NCBI GenBank assembly: GCA_964016985.1
Contig: OZ024827.1
Coordinates: 75,402,953-75,466,952 of the forward strand
Source: Anodontia alba
Lineage: Eukaryota > Mollusca > Bivalvia > Lucinida > Lucinidae
DNA: 64,000 nucleotides
Direction: 5' to 3'
Below, piece after piece: positions 52,009 to 62,459 of this stretch (within the stretch, counting starts at the first letter, position 1; each line of letters begins with the position of its first letter). A program made the translations under genes and the position numbers. The notes beneath the pieces are model-generated. The model saw only the letters and a program-made list of their open reading frames with translations, was not told where the DNA came from and did not search any database.

Positions 52009-52290
52009 TCATCACGAAAACACGCCTATATAATTTTTACCCCCTTAAACCCCACTTTTATATAGTAAAACTGGGGTTTACAGGGGTATACATTATTTTT
52101 CTTATTTCTGCTCAAAACATAGATTGTGGGTACTCCTCAGAACCGCCTCGGCGAGGCGGTTCTAACGAGTACCCACAATCTATGTTTTGAGCAGAAATTT
52201 GAAAAATATCAGAATTTTTATCTGAAAATTTTCATTTTTTTGGTGGTAAAATTTTCAATATATTTGAATAGGCGTGTTTTCGTAACGGAA
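52009..52290. mobile_element. FB8 MITE
   Basis: ATCACGAAAACACGCCTATA and AATAGGCGTGTTTTCGTAAC are the ends. Core apex GCCTCGGCGAGGC; GGGGTTTACAGG hairpin on the left. Confidence 0.85.
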
Positions 52291-52374
52291 TCGCCCATCT
52301 GTTATAGACATAATATCAGAATTTTAAGCTTTCGTGGGAATTAATACACATTCAGTGGCATTAACTCTGTTAAT

Positions 52375-52915
52375 AGTGTTTTTGCCTCGGTTTTTGTCCC
52401 CTTCCGAAAAGGTCTACTCTAAAAAAAGAATTTGCGCCCCTCCTCCCTTGGGAGCCATCTCAAAAACACACCTATATAATTGTGACCCCCTTAAACCCCA
52501 GTTTTACTCTATCCCACTTTTATATAGTAAAACTGGGGTTTTTACAGGGGTATTCATTATATTTTATATTTCAGCTCAAAACATATATTGTAGGTACTCG
52601 TTAGAACCGCCTCACCGAGGCGGTTCTAACGAGTACCCACAATCTATGTTTTGAGCGGAAATATGAAACATATCAGATTTTTCTTTTATCTGAAAATTAT
52701 CAGTTTTTGGAGGTGAAATTTTCTATATATTTAAATAGGTGTGTTTTCGTAATGGAATTCTTTACTCTAAAAGGAAAGACTTTGCTCCTCTTAGGAGCAA
52801 ATTCTTTCCTCTTAGAGTAGAAATTCTTTTCTTTTAGAGTAGACTCCTTTTCAGAATGGGCTTGGTGTTCAGCGAAACAAACAGGAAGTCAGGAAAATTT
52901 CTCTTTGTGAAAATG
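52375..52915. mobile_element. FB11 with a nested FB8
   Basis: FB11 left TTTTTGTCCCCTTCCGAAAA to CCTTGGGAGC (52453); right from AATTCTTTACTCTAAAAGGA (52757) to AAACAGGAAGTCAGG. FB8 (52457-52756) lies between, with ends ATCTCAAAAACACACCTATA and AATAGGTGTGTTTTCGTAAT and an extra CCCCAGTTTTACTCTATCCC piece in its hairpin. Confidence 0.75.
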
Positions 52916-53054
52916 GCGGTAACTCTATTAGATATATCCAGTCTCCTTATTTATTTGGTTCTCCTTTCAAGAATCTTTTTTTTTTTTTTTTTTTTCAAAC
53001 TTTTATTGCAGTCAAACAAACATCTGTCCGAATACTTACGGTTAGGATTATTGG

Positions 53055-53220
53055 CATATGCGGCGAGTGAAAGACCAAAGCATCTGCGCATTCGCACAGT
53101 CTGATCAAGGCCTTCCACTACAGAGTCAGTGGATACTATAGAATATATGGCAGATTGTTTGGCATCTCCGGCTGATCTGGATCTCCACCGTTCGCATATG
53201 CCCCCAAAACACCTTATCTT
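53055..53220. mobile_element. FB10 copy
   Basis: GAGTGAAAGACCAAAGCATC, CACAGTCTGATCAAGGCCTT, TGGATACTATAGAATATATG and CGGCTGATCTGGATC. Confidence 0.55.
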
Positions 53221-53329
53221 ATGGCTCGGTTCATATACGTAGGCCTATGAGCCAGGGTACAACATTTCCTACAAGAATGCATGGGCAACTAAAGAGTTGT
53301 GCAATCTGCTGCGCTCCGGTCCGAATAAA

Positions 53330-53388
53330 TAGAATAGAATAGAATAGAAATTTTATTATTCTTTCAAGGACCCTCTGCATAAAAATTG

Positions 53389-53450
<62 letters not shown>
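53330..53450. repeat. (TAGAA)n and (AC)n microsatellites
   Basis: GAATAGAATAGAATAGAA at about 53333, then about 29 AC repeats at 53391-53449. Confidence 0.9.
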
Positions 53451-53451
<1 letters not shown>

Positions 53452-53724
53452 CAACAAACATTTAGGACAAACAAGTAAGCATGTTAGACCATGCAGAACA
53501 TACAAATATATGGACGTAACGTCAGCTGCTCTACACATTTATGTAAATATACTAAACAGCAAAACAAACGGATTAAAGAAGAATTGATAGAGAGTTTTTG
53601 AAAAAAAAAATCTCGGGCTGGAAATGAGAAAAAAAATCCCTCTAAAACTGAATATCTAAATATCATGGTACGTCCCTTTTCTTATGTAACGCGTAAAGTT
53701 TGAACAGGTAGATTTAACTGTGTT

Positions 53725-53870
53725 CAAGATCTCTATGTCTTAAACTGCTGAATGAGCGGCAAAAAGAGTAGACTCTGATCAGACGTCGCCTTCTGTGGCG
53801 TCTGATCTGAGTCTACACTATTGGACGATGCCTTTTTGTCCAAATACGTAGGATAAATATGGTACTCATC
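53725..53870. mobile_element. FB2 MITE, shortened
   Basis: AACTGCTGAATGAGCGGC, hairpin AGTAGACTCTGATCAGACG with apex CCTTCTGTGG, right end AATACGTAGGATAAATATGG. Confidence 0.7.
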
Positions 53871-54331
53871 TACGCAAACGTAGCATTCGCTGCCTGCTTT
53901 CAGACTAATTTGGCCCTGTAGATCATATCGATGAGTGGAGACACTAGTCATTCTGAGTGATGGTTGATCTGAACAGTTGCTGTTCGCAAATACCTAGACT
54001 AGCTACTAGTCGGATATCAATATTATTTTCATCAATGGATTATAATTATTAATTTACTTAATGAACTAAGGGCCATCTACTACTAACTGCTTGCCTCACC
54101 TCTTTGATAGCAGCAACTAATCTTGATGTCAGAGACCAACTATTAGAGACTGGTTATACAAGATGTCATACATAAATTTGAATCAGCTTATAGTTGGGAG
54201 TGATAAAACATGACATCAAGGTCTAGGAGCTAGTCTAGCAAATACCCAGAAGAACGTTTAAACACATGACACTGCATATCATTCTTAGAGTCATTTGTCG
54301 CATAAGACGTTACGCTAACGTGTAGAACAGC

Positions 54332-54422
54332 TGACGTTACGTCATGGTAACTCGGTGAATAGATAAGTGGTCACACGGTGGATTGATAAGAACAAATGTA
54401 TTATATTAAATGATTTGATAAG
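54332..54422 (+). promoter_or_regulatory. Candidate promoter: CRE-like site and three GATA sites
   Basis: TGACGTTACGTCA at 54332-54344, AGATAAG at 54361, TGATAAG at 54384 and 54416, and an AT-rich TATTATATTA at about 54400, all within 150 bp of the start codon at 54484. Clustered GATA motifs are typical of gut and digestive-gland enzyme genes in animals; function here is inference. Confidence 0.45.
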
Positions 54423-54483
54423 AACTACAAAGGTCATCTCTCTTTTGGAGATTTGCTGAACAAGGTTTCATATCAGTGAAATC

Positions 54484-54680
54484 ATGTTTATTTCATCTAC
54501 CTTCTTGGTCCTCGGTCTGCTGCCTGGGACCCTAGGCTGGTACAGGCCACATCCAGGGGCGAGATTCCAGTGGCAGCTGGAGGTCGATGATCAGACATCG
54601 TTTGATTACAGCATGCCTGCCGACTTGTATGACGTCGACTTGTGGGCTGTGACACGTTCTGATATATCACACATTCATGC
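54484..54680 (+). CDS. GH114-like secreted glycoside hydrolase, first coding exon
   Basis: The exon encodes a hydrophobic leader of about 18 residues (MFISSTFLVLGLLPGTLG), then FQWQLE at residues 28-33, YDVDLWA at 49-55, and SHIHA at the end. GH114 (endo-alpha-1,4-polygalactosaminidase-related TIM-barrel) proteins start with a W-Q-W-Q-L segment, a short spacer, a DVYDIDLFD-like beta strand and an I..LHA helix, in that order; this exon reproduces it. The family cleaves alpha-1,4-galactosamine polymers where tested. The animal members' substrate is not established here. The start is supported by the leader and an A at -3. A clean GTAAGT donor lies at 54681. I found no second exon to 64000, so only the start of the gene is present. 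Confidence 0.65.
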
Positions 54681-54727
54681 GTAAGTCAGTTTATAAAGTT
54701 TGTCATCTAGGAGCTGGTATATATAAA

Positions 54728-54785
54728 ACAAAGAATGTGAAAATGGCACAATGTAAATACAGTGTGCCATTTTCACATTCTTTGT
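54728..54785. repeat. Perfect 23-bp-arm hairpin, 12-base loop
   Basis: ACAAAGAATGTGAAAATGGC then ACA is exactly inverted at 54763-54785. The size and lack of mismatches are compatible with a small MITE or an intronic small-RNA hairpin. No flanking duplication was evident. Confidence 0.85.
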
Positions 54786-55484
54786 ACGCGGCATCTCCTG
54801 ATAAAACGCCTTACTGATACACAATGACATAAAGCCATTGTCTGGAAAAAATATATATCCCTTAAGTTACCTGTAGAGAATCGCTGTCTAATTATGTTCT
54901 TAATTATATGTTGTACAAAGTAAATATAAATATTTTGCTATGCTCAAGTGGGTAGCATACAAATACAGTTGACATGAATACTGGAAAAAATATACACATC
55001 CTAAGTTCCCCGATGTGTGAATAACTAAATAAGAAAAGCTTGCATTCCCTCCCCGGTCGCATGATGCACAGAGGGTTGGGGAGGGCTATCCCTCTATGTA
55101 AGAAAAATGTTACTCATATTTGATTTAAATGTCTGCTAATTGCAATCACACAGTCTACTAATTTTTAAATTTAGCATATATCGGTGTTCTTGAAGAACTA
55201 AATTGAGTCAGTGATCAAGACTTGCTCTTATTTCCTGACTAGCTTATTTCCTTAACTAAATCAAAGCACTGACAGCACTGGTTTGTTCGATTGTCTCCAT
55301 GTGTAGGTTGGGAAAATGGTCCTGATCGGGGACGTTAGACTATTTTAATCCTTAACTTATTGAAATTTAAGCAAACAGTGCAGACCCTGGTCAGCATCTG
55401 ATCTGGGTCTGCACTATTTGCCAATGTCCTAGTCCAGGTTTTACAGATAACCCTCTTTACACTTCACTCTGACGTCACAGGACA

Positions 55485-55625
55485 AGAATATAGCGCGGCT
55501 ATAAATAACCGCTACGTGGATTTAGTCTAATTACATTGATTAACGATAATCACGTGGGTAACTACCTTAAGCAAATTTTGGCATTTGTATACTATGGCTC
55601 GATTGTAAACAATCTACCAAAAAAA
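55485..55625 (+). repeat. FB13 repeat, plus copy
   Basis: TAGCGCGGCTATAAATAACC, AACTACCTTAAGCAAATTTT, GTATACTATGGCTCGATTG and TAAACAATC. Counterpart of 46345-46500 in opposite orientation. Confidence 0.7.
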
Positions 55626-55651
55626 AAAAAAAAATCAGAAAAACAATATTT

Positions 55652-55790
55652 TAGCCTGACTGCACAGCGCAGTCGGTAGCGTGTCGGAGTCAGGAGTTCG
55701 AATCCCAGATCGGTCAAAAAAACAAAAGCGTGAAATTCCCACCTGTAGGCGAATGAGCTTCTTCGCACGCTATTGTGTAGAGTTGCTGTC
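55652..55790 (+). mobile_element. tRNA-like SINE head
   Basis: Box-A-like GCGCAGTCGGTAGCG (55668) and a perfect box B GTTCGAATCC (55696) are spaced too closely for a tRNA, with no anticodon arm. An A-rich CAAAAAAACAAAAGCG follows. Likely a tRNA-derived SINE fragment rather than a tRNA gene. Confidence 0.55.
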
Positions 55791-55877
55791 CTCCTATGTT
55801 ATTAGACTTCTTAGCTGACAGAATGAATGAAATTGGTTCACTTTCAGGGACGGCAACTCAGACAAAATTGTTGCTAT

Positions 55878-56000
55878 AAACAATGCGTTGGGAGCAAATT
55901 CTTTCCTTCTAGAGCATACCCCTTTTCAGAAGGGCTACTATGCACAGGAAAGCAAACAGGAAGTCGCACAAAAGTTATCTTTCTTGCAAGTCCCATTGAA
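55878..56000. mobile_element. FB11 half copy
   Basis: GGGAGCAAATTCTTTCCTTC, AGCATACCCCTTTTCAGAAG and GCAAACAGGAAGTCGCAC match the right half of FB11. Confidence 0.6.
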
Positions 56001-56434
56001 GAGGGTCTGGATGGGTGTTTATTGACTACTGGTAAACGGCCTTATTTTTACTGATTTTAGGACTAAAATTTTTCGACTACTGATTTTTGTGGTGTAGAAT
56101 TAACGATTAAGCTCTCAAAATCCAAACTGTACTGATTTTTGTGAAAACAACATTATCGATTACTGATTAAAGAGCTAAAATTTTAATGATTAGCAATTTT
56201 CGGTACCTCCCATCCAGACTCTCAATACACATTACCATAATATGAAATAAATAGGTATTACCTATGAAACGAGCTCAAGCATTTTTTTTTCTTTTTCTTT
56301 TTTTTCACCAGGTATGCAAAGTCGCGGACCAGACAAAACCTGTTGAAATAAGTCCGAGACAGAGTACACAACATCGAATTTTATGCTTACATCAATTTAA
56401 CTAGAGTTTCCTAGGAAACATCGCTCTACTGTAT

Positions 56435-56471
<37 letters not shown>

Positions 56472-57469
56472 TATTTAATGAATCACCTAAAATTTGCCAT
56501 TCGTGATATCCAAATTTGATGCCTTCAGGGTACAATGGAAGCATGTCTTAAAAACACCACTAATTTGACAGACGTTTACAAAATGGCATGCAACTGGTGC
56601 GTCCGTGTCGATCGGTCTGCCTTGGCTTTTGGGCTTGGGGGATGGGGCATAGTACTCTCCACGGCGTCGTTACTGCTATCAATTATGCCATACAATGTAT
56701 CTCGGTTTCTAGGTATTAACTTTATGGATGCTTATGATGTTTATCAATAACGCGAACTACGACAAAATTTGACAAGCAAGTCATTGTGCAGCATGTGTGT
56801 ACGAGTACAGACGAAAGTCGCTAAAGTACGAACGATCAGGTGATCGCCAGTCAGCTGAAATCACCACATATCCTACCTTTATCATGTCAGCGATTAATTC
56901 TTCCCTATGCGTAATTCCTGTAATGTGATGTAGGAATGTTATCCATTTTTTTACAGCAATACTTCAGTATTTACCCTTAAATAAACGAAAATGTTTAATG
57001 CGAGAGAAATCTCAGATTAAAAATGGCAGCTAAACCGCAGATCAGTCTTGCAGTCATCCGTGTCAGTGACGTAAAAATGTATCTTTCTATTTCATTGGCT
57101 ATACGATTCTTTGCAGCCAATGAGATCGCTTGCGGCGGCTGACTGGCTTTCCATGTTTGCAGCGGAACGTATCTGATCATCATATTTTTCGGAAACCAGG
57201 CCAATGGCTCCGGCCTTAAATTATTAGCTTTGGTTTTCGGGTTCAACATTAAGCCTATACACTCCGCTGTAGATATGGGAAACCAGTCAACCGCCGCATG
57301 AGAAATCTTCTGCATAGTATGTTAGAGACTCACGCAGGTCGCTTAAGCTCGTTATTACCTTAAAATTTCCGACAATTTAACTCTGTACAATACTTGTCTG
57401 AAATAAAAATACTACAGCGTATAACCGTTTCACCACAGAATACATGTATAACAAAGTTTCTACTACATA

Positions 57470-58749
57470 CGAGGGCGTGTCAATAAATAATCAGCCTATC
57501 CCATTTTCGATGGACCTAGACGGTCACGATTTTCATGCTTTGTTTCAATATATGTTTTATATATGGGTACAAAATTGCACACGTATCGAGTCATTCTTTA
57601 ATAAGATATTGAATGTCAAATATGGCTAGCGATGCAAAGGCATGCTTTTCATCTAAAGTTGAGTATCATGCTGTAATTCGGTACTTGTATTTAAAAGGTA
57701 AAACAGGCAAGGAAATACACGGCGAGTTAGCCGATGTTTATGAGTCTTCTGCACCATCTTATGCTCAGGTTAAATTCTGGGTAGGGGAATTCAAACGCGG
57801 TAGAACGTCTTTAGCAGATGAAGCCAGGTCTGGACGCCCACTGGATGCCACCGACGAAGAAATATGTAAGAAAGTTCGGGATCTGGTACACTCTGATAGG
57901 CGAATTCAGGTGGAAGAAATAGCGCAGACATTAGGCATTTCACATGGTAGCGTTTAAACAATCTTACATGATCGTTTAGGTATGCGCAAGCTAACAGCCC
58001 GTTGGGTCCCCAAATCCCTTAGCGATGAGCAAATGGCAACCAGAGCATCAATATGAAGCGCCTTGTTGAAGCATTTTAGGTCAAAAGATGATTTTCTTTT
58101 GCGTCTGGTGACTGTAGATGAGACTTGGGTTCATTATTATGAGCCAGAGAATAAAGCTCAGAGTCGTCAGTGGGTAGGGCCTCGGTCCCCGAGGGCAAAG
58201 AAGTTCAAGACGCAACCATCTGCTGGCAAGGTGATGGTCACAGTATTTTGGGACGCAAAAGGCGTTATTATGTTGTACTTTTTACCCAAGAGAAGTACAA
58301 TAACTGGAGTGTACTATGCAAACTTGTTAGACCAGCTGAGAACCGCCATCCGTGAAAAAAGCCGAGGTAAACTCTCTAATGATGTTTTGCTGCAACAGGA
58401 CAACGCGAGAGTCCACACTTGCAAAGTTGCAATGGATGCTGTAGAGCGAAACGGGTATGAATTAATACCACATCCTGCCTATTCGCCTGACCTAGCTCCT
58501 AGCGACTTCTTCCTATTCCCAAACTTGAAAAAGGATATCCGTGGACTTCATTTCCGGTCTGATGAAGAAGTCGTGACAGCAGTTGAGGAGTGGGTCAATG
58601 GAAAGGACCCTGACTTTTTCAGTTCTGGGCTGATGACACTTGAACACCGTTGGTCTAAGTGCTTCACGCTAGAGGGCAATTACATCGAAAAAGAAGAGGT
58701 GGATCTGAACCGGAAATAAGTTAGGCTGGTTACTTATCGACTCACCTCC
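57470..58749 (+). mobile_element. Mariner transposon, 1280 bp
   Basis: TA (57468-57469) and TA (58750-58751) flank inverted ends: CGAGGGCGTGTCAATAAATA at the left against GGAGGTGAGTCGATAAGTAA (reverse complement of the right end). The match continues into CAGCCTA with one indel. Total size and a central single-ORF transposase are typical of mariner. It lies in the presumed first intron of the GH114-like gene. Confidence 0.92.
57613..58719 (+). pseudogene. Mariner transposase, broken by two in-frame stops
   Basis: Residues 1-114 form the N-terminal helix-turn-helix DNA-binding part (KFWVGEFKRGRTSL, DEARSGRP). A TAA at 57955-57957 and a TGA at 58054-58056 interrupt the same frame; between them lies the mariner linker WVPKSLSD. 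The catalytic part is open from 58057 to 58719 and keeps all three acidic residues: VDETW (about 58111), QQDNARVH and SPDLAPSDF. There are 34 residues between the second and third, the DD34D spacing of mariners. About 368 codons including the stops. No frameshifts were seen, so inactivation looks recent. The start could also be the second ATG at 57622. An intact copy elsewhere in the genome could still mobilise this element through its preserved ends. Confidence 0.93.
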
Positions 58750-58751
58750 TA

Positions 58752-59049
58752 CAGCGGATAAACACTCCATACAGCATATAAGAAAAAAACAACAAAAAAA
58801 AAAAAAACACCCGATAATCAAATGTATGCTCGTAAAACAGATATGGGGTTCCATATAATCACTCTACCACTTTTTCCGAGATTACCTCTACATTGTGGAA
58901 GCCAGCTTATTCCTACCAGCTGGGTGAAATAACAAATTAGATATGGTCGTTTATTTTAGTGGAAGTCCATTAGTGGAAGTTTATCAAATTACAGTTTGTA
59001 CACTGTCTTGCTCTTGGAGCAATTGAAATACCTGCTGCTGGAAATACAA
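58752..59049. other. Low-copy DNA, no gene seen
   Basis: A-rich run at 58785-58807, otherwise anonymous. Confidence 0.3.
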
Positions 59050-59285
59050 TAGCTCCAGACAAGGGGAGTTCAAAAACTGGCACCAGATAAGGGGAGTAGA
59101 GTAATAAAAACATAATTTTATCTTAATCAAAATAATGTTTTGTGGGTACTCAATGGAATATCTCGTTGAGGCGATTACAATGAATAACAAGGTATGTTTT
59201 GTGCAAAAACAAAATGCAACTTATCCTAAATTGTCACCTCATAAGTCATTTTTCACCTTATCCGGAGCTTATCAAAAGCAGAATA
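59050..59285. mobile_element. FB7 MITE, eroded
   Basis: AATAGCTCCAGACAAGGGGA at the left and CCTTATCCGGAGCTTATC at the right. The core GTTTTGTGGGTACTCAATGG has apex CTCGTTGAGG. Confidence 0.6.
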
Positions 59286-59314
59286 TACTCCTATTCTTGA
59301 ATATCTTCTGGTTT

Positions 59315-59369
59315 CCTTTTTTTTTTTTTTTGTTTCATTTTTATGATCAACAGAAATCAATCAATATAT

Positions 59370-59404
<35 letters not shown>

Positions 59405-59450
59405 TGAATTATTCTACAGCAGCAAATGTTTTTTTTTTTTTTTTTTTTTG
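59315..59450. repeat. Poly-A and poly-T tracts
   Basis: Poly-A of about 32 (59371-59402) flanked by poly-T runs of about 15 and 20. These form a weak inverted pair and create lysine-rich spurious frames. Confidence 0.85.
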
Positions 59451-59639
59451 AAACTTCTTCATTTGGCAGCAACGGTTTGCAGGACTGCATACTGGCTGCA
59501 TATACCCGAAGCACCAGCTAAAGCAGAACTAAATTTCCCAAGATACTAGAATGTGCTCAGTGATCCCAAGGAAATTAAAAATAAAACTAGAAGATCCCTG
59601 AAGGGGGTGAATGCCCCCGGTGCTGCCAGTGTGGCTTTG

Positions 59640-60150
59640 CAGATTTATCAATCGACCATTTTCAGTCACGTGGGCTTCATGCGCACATGCTCAGCTATGT
59701 TTTTACCATCATGCAAGTTTCGGAACATGACCTTGAAGTGTGTAAGAGGAGTTGCAGACACATGAACTCTGCTTTGGCATGATTATAAGCCAAAACAAGT
59801 AAATAAATCGAGGGCATGTAATTCTTGCAATAATAGATTGAATAGAGTTCTCTGACCTTCATGCATGTGCTAAACATATTCTTTTTTTTCTGTAGTGCAA
59901 GGATCAAACCACAATCATGAAAACTGTAGAAGTTGCAGGGACATAAATGTGAATGTGTAATGTTAATATGGCAAAACTTTTAAGTAAATGAAGGGTAGTA
60001 ACTCAAGCAATACAAATTTGATCAAAGTTCAGTGACCTTTATGCCCTGCCTATACTCTTACGTTGCTGCGTTTCAAATCATTATCTTGAACACTCTAGAA
60101 GTTTCAGAGACACACGAACCCTACTATGCCATGTGTAAAATGAACCTTAC
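59640..60150. repeat. Array B-type units, diverged
   Basis: GTAAGAGGAGTTGCAGACAC, GAGTTCTCTGACCTTCATGC and GTTCAGTGACCTTTATGCCC recur about every 180 bp, the same family as 49480-51080 but more diverged. Confidence 0.65.
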
Positions 60151-60715
60151 TATGCCATGTGTATCTGTTTGTCCATTTATTACAATTTCGTCCTGGCTGG
60201 GATACATTGTATCTAATAAGCACTGCTTACTGACAATATTTGCCTCAACAGTGTGTATATGGAGTAGGTGTTTTGTGTATCCAACAGGTTTTAACTTTGC
60301 AGACATTCTCTGCATGGTCTGAAGATGTGCATGGGGTCTGGACATCATGCTCATTTTTTTTCTTCACGTTCTTACACGTGTGAACTTAGTACATTTTGCC
60401 TCAATAATATACGTAGAGTGGGTATCTTGTGTGTGCAACTCCTCCTATAGGTTTCGACCTATCTGTTTGAAACTTTGCTAGCATTTTCTACAAGGTCTGA
60501 GGATGTGCATGAAGTCTAGACCTAAACCTCATATTTACATATTTATTTTTGTCGCTTTTGTCATTATTATTATTATTTTTATTTATTTTTTTTGTTTTCA
60601 TATAAAATACTATCAAAGTATATAAATAGTACTGGTACCTTGCTGACCTAGTCATTTTTGGAGGATTTTTGAAAGGAGGGGTTTGGGGGGTGGGGTTCAT
60701 AACTTTTCTGAATTT
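60151..60715. other. Tail of the array element; no gene seen
   Basis: Two diverged copies of a block containing TTTGCCTCAA and a GTGTATATGGAGTAGGTGTT/ACGTAGAGTGGGTATCTTGT pair (about 60238 and 60397), each followed by GATGTGCATG, suggest another decayed tandem repeat. GGGTTTGGGGGGTGGGG at 60680 is G-rich. Confidence 0.4.
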
Positions 60716-60717
60716 GC

Positions 60718-60788
<71 letters not shown>
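60718..60788. repeat. (TCTA)n microsatellite
   Basis: About 17 TATC/TCTA repeats. A duplicated TTTCATTCATT...ATCAAACTGGTG block follows at 60795 and 60852. Confidence 0.95.
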
Positions 60789-60889
60789 CTTACATTTCAT
60801 TCATTTTAAATCAAACTGGTGGTCATCATTATTATTCATTTATTTATTTATATTTCATTCATTGTGAATCAAACTGGTGAGTAATATTT

Positions 60890-61380
60890 CTTCCTGTCGA
60901 ATCAGCATTCTGAAGTAGTTAGTATAAACTGATATTCAATTAATACATAACAAAGAAAAAGAAAAAAAAAAAAAAAAAAAAGAGAAAAAATAATAAGAAA
61001 TATGAAAAATATTAGTTATGAATGAATTAACTATCCTTTTCCTTCAGTTTTCAACCACCAATTTCATTTGAAACTTAATACATTAATACCTATGGAACTA
61101 AAAATTAACAACTGAACCTTCTATTTACTCTGATGATTAACATCTGGAGAGAGAAATCTTGGGAGAAAAGCTGTAACATTAATTGGTGTGAAGCAGGAAA
61201 TTTATTGCCATAGTAATCTGATCTGTTATGCTTATTGCCACGGTTGTTCCCTAAAGAAAGGAGCTGGAAAAAGTGAAGTACTGTAATACCGATAGGACAT
61301 GACGTCTGGCTCATTGAAACCCACATCAGGAAGCATACAGGAAGTGTTGCTTAATAACGTCGATCAGTTTACTCCAAATT
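60890..61380. other. Low-copy DNA, no gene seen
   Basis: Poly-A tract at 60963-60980. The minus-strand frame 61105-61326 is not recognisable. Confidence 0.3.
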
Positions 61381-61602
61381 CTTAACGCTTTGTATGTTGG
61401 GTAAAAGTTTCAGCAGACGACATTTTGAAATATTTTTCTTACTTTTTTTTCAACAACAACCAAAAAAACAGCTTTTCACATTTCATGTAAATTGAGACAA
61501 TTTGCATGAAATGTCACAACCTGTGTTCTAAGAAAAATAAGAAAAATGCCATCAATGTGTCGTCTGCTGAATTTACTAAGAGAGTGGTAAAGGTTAATAG
61601 CG
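61381..61602. mobile_element. FB5 MITE
   Basis: TTAACGCTTTGTATGTTGGG at the left and AGAGAGTGGTAAAGGTTAA at the right, TTAA on both sides. The hairpin is short (ACATTTCATGTAAATTGAGA). Confidence 0.75.
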
Positions 61603-62298
61603 TGAACGCTAGAAATTGAAATTGACCTTGGACCAAATTAGAAACATTCTATCATACTACGTCACCTCGTTACCGCAATATTTTCTGTGCCAATTTGATG
61701 AAGAAATGCAGGTGCGTGTGAAAATCCAAGTGAACCAAATCGTGCTTTTTTATTTACACAATGCAGAAAGATTAATCGTTTGATGTACAGTATTTAACGT
61801 TTACGTACAGACAATTGATTCTGTGAATGATTGGTACAAACGTCAATTCGATACATCAGAGCGTCAGAATTGATCGTTCCGTTATCTTAACCGCAGTTTA
61901 TACTGTAGATAACTGTTTTTAGTTTTGTGAGGGTGTACATTAGTCTCAAGGGACATTCCCTTAAGAATCTGTTTACCTACACCATACTTGTACAAGTCAC
62001 AAGTCTCCTACTTATTTTTTTGTTTCATTATTATTATGCTTCTTCATTTACTGTATTTGCTATTTATTGAAAGATGAATTTCTCCTTTAGCCTGATGCCT
62101 AATTCAGTCGTATTGAGTCACTTTGTATCGAGTTTGGGTTTATTGTATGGGAATTCATTATCGGGGAGCGGAAGTGAACGGACAGTTGCGATTGTACATC
62201 AGTTGCGATGTTGTACAGTGGACGCTCAGTCATTTGCAGTATTGGTTATTTCTTAACACAGCCCGATTCACGGCAATCAGGACGTTACAACATTAACC
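61603..62298. other. Low-copy DNA, no gene seen
   Basis: Slightly GC-richer, with CAATTGATTCTGTGAATGAT/ACGTCAATTCG words. The + frame 62074-62256 has a hydrophobic start but no family match that I recognise. Confidence 0.3.
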
Positions 62299-62303
62299 CA
62301 GCA

Positions 62304-62397
62304 GGCACACAACATCAAAATGACGTCGTATCAACGTTGATGCGACGTGATCACGTCGCATCGACGTTGATACGACGTCATTTTAACGTTGTGTGCC
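62304..62397. repeat. 94-bp palindrome with ACGT every 11 bp
   Basis: GGCACACAAC...GTTGTGTGCC are the outer arms; the centre is ACGTGATCACGT at 62350/62351 with about two mismatches overall. ACGT occurs seven times at mostly 11-bp spacing. It is probably a small foldback MITE. A G run (62400-62422) follows at once. Confidence 0.9.
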
Positions 62398-62459
62398 CTC
62401 GGGGGCGGGGGGGGGGGGGGGGGTAACTTAGGGGTAATTTTAGTACGGGTGTGCGAGCC

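Larger units (their letters stand above)
54681..57469 (+). other. Start of the GH114-like intron 1 (extends past the mariner)
   Basis: From the GTAAGT donor on, no continuing exon is found. The stretch holds a miRNA-like hairpin, an FB fragment at 55375 (GCAAACAGTGCAGACCCTGG), FB13, a tRNA-like SINE, FB11 and poly-T at 56437-56468. The 71-codon frame at 56535 and the minus-strand 106-codon frame at 56995-57315 have no recognisable family; unknown exons cannot be excluded. Confidence 0.4.

Noticed and set aside
55652..55720. tRNA gene
   Set aside because: Box A- and B-like motifs are present, but the spacing is too short, and no anticodon arm or paired acceptor stem can be drawn.
56535..56750. 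Small membrane-protein exon
   Set aside because: The 71-codon + frame has one hydrophobic stretch but no splice phase that joins the upstream exon and no recognisable family. Kept only as a note.
56995..57315. Minus-strand 106-codon gene
   Set aside because: Slightly GC-richer than the neighbourhood, but no recognised motif and no supporting splice sites; cannot be distinguished from a chance open frame.
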